From NCBI GenBank assembly GCA_023411575.1, contig JAEYOP010000020.1:124001-188000 (forward strand): DNA of 64,000 bases, given 5' to 3'. Below the pieces are notes generated by a model that ran no database searches, was not told where the DNA came from, and saw nothing but the letters and a program-made list of their open reading frames with translations. This DNA is from Bacillota bacterium (GTDB lineage Bacteria > Bacillota > Clostridia > Acetivibrionales > DTU013). The position numbers were made by a program, and so were the translations under genes. This document shows positions 34,247 to 41,299 of this stretch, in pieces; the stretch's first letter is position 1, and every line of letters starts with the position of its first letter.

Positions 34247-35245
34247 ATGCAAAGAATCATCAATAATCCCGACCTGGTAGTGGAGGATATGCTGAAAGGC
34301 TTCCTGAAGAATCACAGGAGCCTGGTTTCGGCTACAGACAACCCCAGGGTCGTAAAGTATAAAAACGCGCCCGTGAAGGGCAAGGTGGGGATCGTCACCG
34401 GCGGCGGATCGGGCCACAAGCCCGCGTTTGTCGGCTATGTCGGACGCAATCTGTGCGACGCCGCCGCAGTGGGGGAGATCTTTTCCTCCCCGTCGGCGCA
34501 GGCTTTTTACGACGCCTTCAAAGCCGCCGATTCGGGCTGCGGGGTGGCCTGCCTTTACGGGAACTACGCCGGGGACAATATGAATGTGAAAATGGCGATG
34601 GAGCTTGCAGAGGATGACGGGATAAGGGTAAGGACCGTGGTTGCAAACGACGACGTGCCTTCGGCTCCGTCCACGGAACGCAGAAAGCGCAGGGGCGTAG
34701 CCGGGGAGATCTTCATGTGGAAGGCGGGCGGCGCAAAAGCGGCGCAGGGAGCCGATCTCGACGCGGTAATCGCGGCGGCCCAAAAAGCCATCGACAATAC
34801 AAGAAGCATCGGCGTCGGAATCACGCCATGTACCATACCGGCGGCGGGAAAACCGAACTTTACCATTGAGCCGGGGAAAATGGAGGTGGGCATCGGACAT
34901 CATGGGGAACCGGGAATATTGGTTTCCAGTCTCGAGCCTGCCGACCGGATCGCGGAAGTGATGTGCGATACCGTTTTGCCGGATCTGCCCTTCAACAAGG
35001 GGGACGAGGCCGCGGTACTGGTATCGGGATTGGGCGCTACGCCGGTAATGGAGTTGTATATCCTGTATAACAGGATTGAAGAGATCCTGTCTCAAAAAGG
35101 GATTTCGGTTTACCGGTCGTATGTGGGCAATTATTTCACCTCCCTGGAGATGATGGGGGCGACCCTTACCGTCATGAAGCTTGACGCCGAGTTGAAGGAG
35201 CTTGTGGCTCTGGACTGCGAGTCCATGGGACTTACCCAATTCTAA
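34247..35245 (+). CDS. dhaK: Dihydroxyacetone-kinase-type subunit DhaK
   Basis: The 332-residue substrate-binding kinase subunit carries IVTGGGSGHKPAFVGYVG near residues 45-62, the VACLYGNYAGDNMNV loop, and MEVGIGHHGEPGI near 219-231 with the His that holds the keto substrate covalently in family members. GGAAAGGAG precedes ATG 34247; the longer open frame is the palindromic element. The partner DhaL follows after another small repeat. No DhaM or PTS phosphodonor gene is present in the window. Relatives in tetritol catabolism phosphorylate erythrulose, so the substrate may be a ketotetrose rather than dihydroxyacetone. Confidence 0.9.
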   Translation: MQRIINNPDLVVEDMLKGFLKNHRSLVSATDNPRVVKYKNAPVKGKVGIVTGGGSGHKPAFVGYVGRNLCDAAAVGEIFSSPSAQAFYDAFKAADSGCGVACLYGNYAGDNMNVKMAMELAEDDGIRVRTVVANDDVPSAPSTERRKRRGVAGEIFMWKAGGAKAAQGADLDAVIAAAQKAIDNTRSIGVGITPCTIPAAGKPNFTIEPGKMEVGIGHHGEPGILVSSLEPADRIAEVMCDTVLPDLPFNKGDEAAVLVSGLGATPVMELYILYNRIEEILSQKGISVYRSYVGNYFTSLEMMGATLTVMKLDAELKELVALDCESMGLTQF

Positions 35246-35257
35246 CAAAGATTGTTT

Positions 35258-35316
35258 AGGGGACGGTTCCCTTGACATACAGGTTCGATATGCTAAAAGG
35301 ACCGTGTTTTTCCCCT
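35258..35316. repeat. REP-like palindromic element between dhaK and dhaL
   Basis: GGGGACGGT (35259-35267) can pair with ACCGT (35301) and CCCC (35312) across a loop. The GGGGACGG core recurs in hairpins at 44577; related GGGGA hairpins occur at 40451 and 57282. It enlarges an otherwise tight dhaK-dhaL junction. A TTGACA at about 35272 inside it is not followed by a convincing -10. Confidence 0.45.
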
Positions 35317-35333
35317 GACAGAAAGGAGGCCAT

Positions 35334-35978
35334 ATGTCCTGGTTTTATAACAAGAACGGATTATCCGTCGTTTTGGACATGATCGATATAATCAAGAAAA
35401 ACCGCGAGTACCTGAGTGAAATAGACGGGGCCATCGGCGACGGCGACCATGGGATCAATATGAACAAGGGCTTTTCCATGGCGGGCGACAAGCTTGCGCC
35501 GGGGGACGCGGACCTGACCGGCGCCCTGAAGGTCCTGGGACGGACTCTGCTGGGAGATATCGGAGGATCCATGGGACCCCTGTACGGGACATTCTTCCTC
35601 AAAATGTCCCGGACGCTGGGGGCGGAGGAAAAGGTGGACGCACAGCTTTTCGGCAGGATGCTGGACGCGGCGCTGGAAGGCATCAGGGAGCTTGGAGACG
35701 CAAAGGTCGGAGACAAGACGCTCATAGACACCCTTGAACCGGCGCAGGCCGCCTATAGCCAGGCTGTAGCGGAAGGCAGGGACTTTGGGGAGGCTCTTGC
35801 CGCCATGAAATCGGCGGCGGAAAGAGGATGGCTGTCCACAAAGGATCTGGTAGCGAAAATAGGAAGGGCGAGCCGTCTTGGCGAGCGCTCCAGGGGAGTG
35901 CTTGACGCGGGGGCCACGTCCTGCTGGCTGATACTTGCCTCTATGGCCGACAGCATAAACAGGCTTCTACAAAGGTGA
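35334..35978 (+). CDS. dhaL: Dihydroxyacetone-kinase-type subunit DhaL
   Basis: This 214-residue nucleotide-binding kinase subunit has the Mg-ADP Asp cluster in IDGAIGDGDHGINMNKGF near residues 26-43, then GDIGGSMGPLYGTFF, GDKTLIDTL and DAGATSCWLIL near the C-terminus. GAAAGGAGG precedes ATG 35334. It works with DhaK. In PTS-type systems ADP stays bound to DhaL and is recharged by DhaM; none is seen here, so it may use free ATP or a DhaM encoded elsewhere. Confidence 0.93.
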   Translation: MSWFYNKNGLSVVLDMIDIIKKNREYLSEIDGAIGDGDHGINMNKGFSMAGDKLAPGDADLTGALKVLGRTLLGDIGGSMGPLYGTFFLKMSRTLGAEEKVDAQLFGRMLDAALEGIRELGDAKVGDKTLIDTLEPAQAAYSQAVAEGRDFGEALAAMKSAAERGWLSTKDLVAKIGRASRLGERSRGVLDAGATSCWLILASMADSINRLLQR

Positions 35979-36008
35979 ACACCATGAGAATATGTGAGGT
36001 GCGGTTCC

Positions 36009-36476
36009 ATGAATATCGTATTGGGCTGTGATAGCGCGGCGGTGGATCTGGCGGAAACCATTTTAAAGTTTGTACGGGATAAGGGCCACCAGGTGGAGTT
36101 TGTGGGGGTTGAATCCCCGACGGACGACACTTATTACCCTTTGATTGCAAAAAAGGTTGCGGAGAAAATCATTAGCAGCCGGTATGAAAAAAGAGGGATA
36201 CTTCTGTGCGGCACAGGCATCGGGATGGCAATGACGGCCAACAAGTTCCCCGGTATCCGGGCGGCGGTATGTCATGACAATTTCTCAGCCGAGCGTTCGG
36301 TCCTGAGCAATGACGGCAATGTGCTTTGCATGGGCGCCAGGGTCATCGGCCCCGAGCTTGCCAAGAAAATCACGGCCGAGTGGCTTAACTTGAAGTTCGT
36401 TGACGGAAGCTCGACTCCGAAGGTCAAGGTCATAAAGGACATAGAAAATGAGAACTTTGCCTGCGGCAGGAAATAA
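36009..36476 (+). CDS. RpiB/LacAB-family sugar-phosphate isomerase
   Basis: This 155-residue aldose-ketose phosphate isomerase family protein has LLCGTGIGMAMTANKFPGIR near residues 65-84, with the Cys used as general base in RpiB, followed by AAVCHDNFSAERSVLSNDGN. The usual DHAG motif at the N-terminus is changed (GCDSAAVDLA), so the His of that motif is missing; this may mark a different substrate. The start at ATG 36009 is preferred over GTG 35994 because GAGG lies between. After DhaK/DhaL and the TIM barrel, an erythrose/erythrulose-4-phosphate isomerase role (EryI-like) is a reasonable inference. Confidence 0.85.
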   Translation: MNIVLGCDSAAVDLAETILKFVRDKGHQVEFVGVESPTDDTYYPLIAKKVAEKIISSRYEKRGILLCGTGIGMAMTANKFPGIRAAVCHDNFSAERSVLSNDGNVLCMGARVIGPELAKKITAEWLNLKFVDGSSTPKVKVIKDIENENFACGRK

Positions 36477-36540
36477 TCAAGGCAGTGGCGGGCGATGTTC
36501 TATTCCGCGAGCAGGAGCAAAAAATTTTAAGCGGGTGGAT

Positions 36541-37434
36541 ATGTTGAAAAAGAAGATATGCGGTGTATTTGCGCCTGTAACCACTCCTTTCGGGGCGAAT
36601 GGCGATCTCGATGCGGCAGGGCTTGAGAAGAACATGGAAATCTATTCGGCTTCCAGGCTTCACGGATACCTTGCCCTCGGCTCCAACGGCGAAAACAAAA
36701 GCCTGACATGGAAGGAGAAAAAAGAGACCCTGAAGATCGTCATATCCGGCAAACGCAGCGATCAGGCCGTAATGGCCGGTGTGATTTTTGAATCCACCAG
36801 GGAGGCCCTTGCCTTTGCAAAAGAAGCCGAAGCATTGGGGGCGGATTACCTGACGCTTTTGCCGCCGTCCTATTTTGCGAAGCAAATGAAGGACGACGTC
36901 CTTCTGAAGTATTTTTCCGACATCGCGGATTCCGTCGATACGCCCTGCCTTGTGTATAATGCGCCCCAGTTCAGCGGAGGGGTCGTTCTTTCGGCAAATC
37001 TGGTAAAGAAGCTTGCAAATCATCCGAATATCGTCGGAGTCAAGGATTCCTCCAACGCCGCGAGCATGGAAGAATACCTGTTTGCCGTGAGGGAATCCAT
37101 GAGCGTTATGGCAGGCTCTGCGAACTTTTTTCTGAACGCGATGGCAATGGGCGCCACAGGGGGGATCCTTTCGCTGGGGAACATTTTCCCCGCTCTCACG
37201 GCGGAGCTCTACGACCTGATTCTTGCGAAGGAATATGAAAAGGCTTTCGCGCTCAATGAAAAAATCCTCCGGCTCAACAAGGGCATATCGGGCCGGGGCG
37301 GCGTTGCCGCCGTCAAATACGCCATGGAGCTTGCGGGCTTTGCGGGCGGCGACCCGAGGCTTCCGCTCCTCCCGCTGAAGCAGGAGGAAAAGGCCGGGCT
37401 GAAAGAATTTCTTATAGAAGAAGGCATGATTTGA
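36541..37434 (+). CDS. DapA-family aldolase (dihydrodipicolinate synthase / KDG aldolase type)
   Basis: This 297-residue class I aldolase/lyase has GVFAPVTTPF near 7-16, LGSNGENKSLTWKEK near 44-58 (in place of the GTTGE loop), LVYNAPQFSGG with the catalytic Tyr, and IVGVKDSSN with the Schiff-base Lys near 162. Family members cleave 2-keto-3-deoxy sugar acids to pyruvate plus an aldehyde, or make dihydrodipicolinate. With two aldonate dehydratases in the island the first role is favoured. The frame is open from 36448, but the N-terminus MLKKKICGVFAP at ATG 36541 matches the family. It overlaps nothing and ends 1 base before the kinase. Confidence 0.88.
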   Translation: MLKKKICGVFAPVTTPFGANGDLDAAGLEKNMEIYSASRLHGYLALGSNGENKSLTWKEKKETLKIVISGKRSDQAVMAGVIFESTREALAFAKEAEALGADYLTLLPPSYFAKQMKDDVLLKYFSDIADSVDTPCLVYNAPQFSGGVVLSANLVKKLANHPNIVGVKDSSNAASMEEYLFAVRESMSVMAGSANFFLNAMAMGATGGILSLGNIFPALTAELYDLILAKEYEKAFALNEKILRLNKGISGRGGVAAVKYAMELAGFAGGDPRLPLLPLKQEEKAGLKEFLIEEGMI

Positions 37435-37435
37435 T

Positions 37436-38761
37436 ATGTATATATTGGCGTTTGACTACGGTACGTCGTCGATTAAATTATCCCTCTTCGACAGGGAGAT
37501 GAAGTGTGTTAAATCAACGTCGGTGGACTACCGGTATCGGGTGGCGAACAACGACTGGGTCACGCTGGAGGCCGGGACATTGTATCAAAGCCTTGTCACC
37601 GGCGTCGCACAACTGTCGGAATACCTGCAGGGAGTGGAGGTAATCGCATTCGATACCTTTTCTCCCTCTCTGGTTCTCATGGACGGAAACGGCAACGCGC
37701 TATACCCGGTGATCACCCATCTGGACAGGCGCGCCAAAGCGCAAAGCAAAAGGATAAAAAACCAGATGGGAGCGGAGTGCTATCAGAGGATAACCGGAAT
37801 ATTCCCGTTCACAGGCGGCGCCTCCATTACCACCATGATGTGGTTCCGTGAAAATATGCGGGATACTTTCAATAAGACATGCATGCTGGGTCACCTGAAC
37901 ACATTTATCTACAAAAAGCTGACGGGCGTCTGGGCAACGGACCCTGTCAACGCTTCCATGACAGGAGCCTATGAAACCATCACGGAGAAGGGCTGGTCCG
38001 CCGATATCCTGCAGGAGTTCGGAATTCCTGAAAACAAGCTGCCGGACATCCACCAGCCCGGTACGATTCTGGGCAGGCTGCTGCCGGAGGCGGCCAGGGA
38101 CCTGGGCCTGAAAGCAGGTATTCCCGTGGCGCTGGGCTCCAACGACGCGGCCACCGCCCACGCGGGAGCCGGGAACAGTTGCTCCGGCGACGTATTGAAC
38201 ATCAGCGGCAGCAGTGAAATGGTATCCATCCTTTCCGACAGGCCGGTCATAAACAGCAAATACTATTTGAGGAAATCCGTATATCCGGGCTTGTGGCAGT
38301 TATATGCGACCACGATGGGCGGTTTTGCCCTGGAGTGGGCGAAAAAGGAGCTGTTTTCCGGTATGGACAGAAAAGAGTTTTACGACCTATTGATACCCGG
38401 GCTTCTTGCGCGGGGGATGGACGGCAGCATGGTCAAATTCCTGCCCTATATGGCAGGGGACCGGCAAAGCCTGAAGAGGAAAACCGGAGCCTTTACCGGG
38501 CTGACTCTGGATTCCACAAGGGAGGACATGCTCCTGTCGGTTCTTTATGGCATCAATGAGCCGATCCGGAAAACACTCCTGCTGGGGAGCAAATTCCTGA
38601 AAATCAACAGTCCCCTGAAAATTACCGGCGGTCTGACCCGTACTCAGGGATACCCGGAATTCAAGGCAAAGGTCCTGGGCGGATATAAGGTCGAGGCCAG
38701 GGAAGACTGCACAATTACCGGGGCAGCCACGCTTGCCCTGAAAGCCCTGAACGGCGGATGA
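37436..38761 (+). CDS. FGGY-family carbohydrate kinase
   Basis: This 441-residue sugar kinase opens with ILAFDYGTSSIKLSLFD (ATP phosphate loop 1) and has VIAFDTFSPSLVLMD, VITHLDRRA (substrate loop), GLKAGIPVALGSNDAATAHAG (catalytic Asp) and KITGGLTRTQ near the C-terminus. It is shorter than the common 490-520 residues. It starts 1 base after the aldolase stop, so the two are coupled. A gluconate-, xylulose- or ketose-type substrate is likely; phosphorylating a 2-keto-3-deoxy acid or ketose for the neighbouring aldolase or isomerases would fit. Confidence 0.9.
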   Translation: MYILAFDYGTSSIKLSLFDREMKCVKSTSVDYRYRVANNDWVTLEAGTLYQSLVTGVAQLSEYLQGVEVIAFDTFSPSLVLMDGNGNALYPVITHLDRRAKAQSKRIKNQMGAECYQRITGIFPFTGGASITTMMWFRENMRDTFNKTCMLGHLNTFIYKKLTGVWATDPVNASMTGAYETITEKGWSADILQEFGIPENKLPDIHQPGTILGRLLPEAARDLGLKAGIPVALGSNDAATAHAGAGNSCSGDVLNISGSSEMVSILSDRPVINSKYYLRKSVYPGLWQLYATTMGGFALEWAKKELFSGMDRKEFYDLLIPGLLARGMDGSMVKFLPYMAGDRQSLKRKTGAFTGLTLDSTREDMLLSVLYGINEPIRKTLLLGSKFLKINSPLKITGGLTRTQGYPEFKAKVLGGYKVEAREDCTITGAATLALKALNGG

Positions 38762-38804
38762 CCGTGGAATATCAATCGATCAATCTATCAAGGAGGCGAC
38801 CCGG

Positions 38805-40193
38805 ATGTTGGAAAGGAAAAAAACAGTTATCGGCTATATACCTACCCGCCGCGATGTGTTCAGCGCATCTGAAGCACGCAGATACCGCGATATTATCCTG
38901 GAACGGATAAAGAGCTTCAACCTGTGCGAAGTAATCGACATGGACGGAATCAATCCCGAAGGGCTGCTTTATTCGGAAAGCGATGTTGATAAGGTGGTGC
39001 AAAGAATGCAGTCCGCGGGGGCTGACGGGCTGTTCTTTCCCCACTGCAATTTCGGCACCGAGGACCTTGTAGCAAAAGTCGCCGCAAAGACAGGCAAGCC
39101 GGTTCTATTGTGGGGACCCAGGGACGACTCGCCATTGGAGGACGGGCTTCGCACCCGGGATACCCAGTGCGGGCTTTTCGCCACGGGAAAGGTCCTGCGC
39201 CGCTTCAACGTGCCTTTTACGTATATTGAAAATTCTTATGTGGAAGATAAAGTGTTTTCCGACGGGTTTGAAAGCTTTGTACGCGTCTGCTCGGCCGTAA
39301 AAGCCTTTCGCAGGGCGAAGGTCCTCCAGATCGATACCCGTCCCGCGGGTTTCTGGACCGTAATGTGCAATGAGGGAGAGCTGCTGGAAAAGTTCGGCGT
39401 GCAGGTATTTCCGGTAACGCTCAGCGATATCGCAATCGGCGTAAATAGCGTGCTTGCGGAAAAAGGCGCGGAATATGAGGCGGCGCTTGAAAAAATCAGA
39501 ATGTCCATGGATGTAAGCAAGGCGCCCGCAGCCGATGTCGGGAAGCTTGCGGCGCTGAAAGTGGTAATGAGCAATATGTGCGCCGAAAACGGCTGCAATT
39601 GCGCTGCCATTCAATGCTGGAGCGCCCTGCAGAAGGTTGTCGGAATCATGCCCTGCGTAGTAAACGGAATCATGATGGATGAATTTGTTCCGGTAGCCTG
39701 CGAAACGGATATACACGGGGCCCTGACGGCGCTGATCCTGCAGGAGGCGGCCGCTTCCCCGGTGTTTTTCGCCGATCTGACGGTCCGCCACCCGGAAAAC
39801 GAGAACGCGGAGCTTCTGTGGCACTGCGGCAATTTTCCGCCCTCTCTCGCGAAGAAGAATTCAAAAAAAGAGTTGGGTCGTCACTTCATTTTCGAGGACC
39901 ACATGGTGGGTACGGGAGAATGGGAGCTGGAGCATGGCGATATAACGATCTGCCGTTTCGACGGAGACCATGGACAGTATCAATTTTTCTTCGGCGAAGG
40001 CAAGGGAGTGGACGGACCCGGGACAAAGGGCACCTATGTGTGGTTTGAGGTGAAGGATTGGCCAAGGTGGGAGCGTAAGCTTGTGGAAGGCCCGTATATC
40101 CATCACTGCGCCGGGGCATACGGCAAATATGCCGATACGCTGAGAGAACTATGCAAATATATCCCGGGGCTTGAACCGGATTTCGCCGAATAA
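38805..40193 (+). CDS. L-fucose/L-arabinose isomerase-family protein
   Basis: The 462-residue protein has the N-terminal Rossmann-like half of FucI/AraI enzymes (GADGLFFPHCNFGTEDLVAK near 69-88, then TGKPVLLWGPRDD) and a C-terminal half with candidate metal or substrate residues in IMMDEFVPVACETDIHGAL near 286-304 and HHCAGAYGKYADTL near 434-447. Known members interconvert aldoses and ketoses; several relatives of this shape are uncharacterised. AAGGAGGCG precedes ATG 38805. It closes operon D. A role in feeding a ketose to the FGGY kinase is inferred. Confidence 0.8.
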   Translation: MLERKKTVIGYIPTRRDVFSASEARRYRDIILERIKSFNLCEVIDMDGINPEGLLYSESDVDKVVQRMQSAGADGLFFPHCNFGTEDLVAKVAAKTGKPVLLWGPRDDSPLEDGLRTRDTQCGLFATGKVLRRFNVPFTYIENSYVEDKVFSDGFESFVRVCSAVKAFRRAKVLQIDTRPAGFWTVMCNEGELLEKFGVQVFPVTLSDIAIGVNSVLAEKGAEYEAALEKIRMSMDVSKAPAADVGKLAALKVVMSNMCAENGCNCAAIQCWSALQKVVGIMPCVVNGIMMDEFVPVACETDIHGALTALILQEAAASPVFFADLTVRHPENENAELLWHCGNFPPSLAKKNSKKELGRHFIFEDHMVGTGEWELEHGDITICRFDGDHGQYQFFFGEGKGVDGPGTKGTYVWFEVKDWPRWERKLVEGPYIHHCAGAYGKYADTLRELCKYIPGLEPDFAE

Positions 40194-40264
40194 CACGATG
40201 CCCTGAACTCCCCGGCTATCCTGTATACTCTGTTTGCAGTGGCGGTCATGCAGTGATTCCGACC

Positions 40265-40348
40265 TCATGCATTTACGGGGTCAGGGCGGCGATATATTGC
40301 AATGAAACCATCGGGATCCTTTTCGAGGGCAACAAGTAAAATTTTCAT
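40265..40348 (-). other. Possible 27-codon minus-strand ORF or gene remnant
   Basis: An ATG at 40348 follows a very good GTGAGGAGAAAGAT ribosome-binding site and encodes 27 residues beginning MKILLVALEKDPDGF. The DPDG-type sequence recalls the end of glyoxalase-like (VOC) proteins, so this may be a remnant. It lies in the 390-base gap 40194-40583, where the hairpin at 40445 and the sigI promoter are the only other features seen. Confidence 0.25.
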
Positions 40349-40444
40349 ATCTTTCTCCTCACTAACCAGAGTCCCTATTGGAGCCCGGCATTACCAGTCC
40401 TTTTTCAATTACCCTCAATATACATGTTCTATACGGCGGTGTGA

Positions 40445-40472
40445 GAGGACGGGGACTAACCATCCCCTCCTC
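40445..40472 (+). terminator. GC-rich hairpin, possible terminator of operon D
   Basis: GAGGA-C-GGGGA (40445-40455) pairs with TCCCCTCCTC (40463-40472) with one bulged base and a 7-base loop. Only a weak T-content follows (GATTGTTTC). It may act as a terminator or as another GGGGA-type repeat. Confidence 0.45.
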
Positions 40473-40541
40473 CTCGATTGTTTCAGAATTGTTACAGGTC
40501 CGTTACTTCTTGTTCTCTAGGACAAAAAAATCCGGCGGTTG

Positions 40542-40550
40542 TGCTATAAT
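40542..40550 (+). promoter_or_regulatory. Extended -10 promoter of sigI
   Basis: TGC then a perfect TATAAT (40545-40550) stands 33 bases before the sigI start. No good -35 is present (ACAAAA at about 17 bases upstream), which is allowed for extended -10 promoters. Confidence 0.5.
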
Positions 40551-40583
40551 TTTTTTAGAACCTGTTTCGTATCTGGGGGAGAA

Positions 40584-41282
40584 ATGCAGTTTACCGCCAT
40601 CAACGCCAGAATAGAAGGAATAAGGGAGGATCCGGACGCGCTGAACCGGTTTGTGGAGGAATACAAGCCGTTTATTGCCGCGTGCGCGGAAAAGGTCGCG
40701 GGAAGGTATGTGACCTATGGGCGGGACGATGAACTGAGCGTAGCCATGATCGCGTTTGTCGAGGCAATTAATTCTTTTAACCAGTCCAGGGGCAATTTTT
40801 TTTCTTTTTCACGTAATGTCATAAAAAGAAGACTGATCGATTATTACCGGAGCGAACAGCGTCACAGCAAAGTGATATCGCTCAACGTATACACGGCCGA
40901 CCAGGACGAGGAATTCGACCTGAGCCTGGGAGAATCCGTCCGGAAGCACTCCGACCGGGAAATCGCGGAAATCAGGAAATTTGAACTGGAGGAGCTCGGG
41001 AAGGAGCTGTCCGAGTGGAAGATTTCCTTTTCCGATCTGGCCGGGGCGTCGCCCAGGCACGAAAAGACAAAGAAGCAGTGCATTGAAATCGTGGGCCTGA
41101 TCCTTTCAAGGCCGGAGATGCTCCATTCGATCATGACAAAGAAATATCTGCCGGTGGCGGAAATTGAAAAAGACATGAAATTACCCCGGAAATTGATCGA
41201 GCGGTTCCGAAAATATATTATAGCGGTGGTCATCATTGCAACCGGAGATTACGAGTACATAAGGGATTATATCAAACTATAG
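40584..41282 (+). CDS. sigI: RNA polymerase sigma factor SigI
   Basis: This is an alternative sigma-70-family factor of about 232 residues. Region 2 is seen at residues 40-90 (GRDDELSVAMIAFVEAINSF, then FFSFSRNVIKRRLIDYYRSE). The C-terminal half (FEL EELGKELSEW region, then ITKKYLPVAEIEKDMKLPRK-like helices, actual text MTKKYLPVAEIEKDMK) matches the SigI-specific DNA-binding part. GGGGGAG supports ATG 40584; the upstream ATG in frame lacks a site. rsgI follows 17 bases after the stop. In Clostridium thermocellum such pairs respond to polysaccharides; in Bacillus to heat. Confidence 0.93.
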   Translation: MQFTAINARIEGIREDPDALNRFVEEYKPFIAACAEKVAGRYVTYGRDDELSVAMIAFVEAINSFNQSRGNFFSFSRNVIKRRLIDYYRSEQRHSKVISLNVYTADQDEEFDLSLGESVRKHSDREIAEIRKFELEELGKELSEWKISFSDLAGASPRHEKTKKQCIEIVGLILSRPEMLHSIMTKKYLPVAEIEKDMKLPRKLIERFRKYIIAVVIIATGDYEYIRDYIKL

Positions 41283-41299
41283 AAAGGGGGGGCCGGCAG

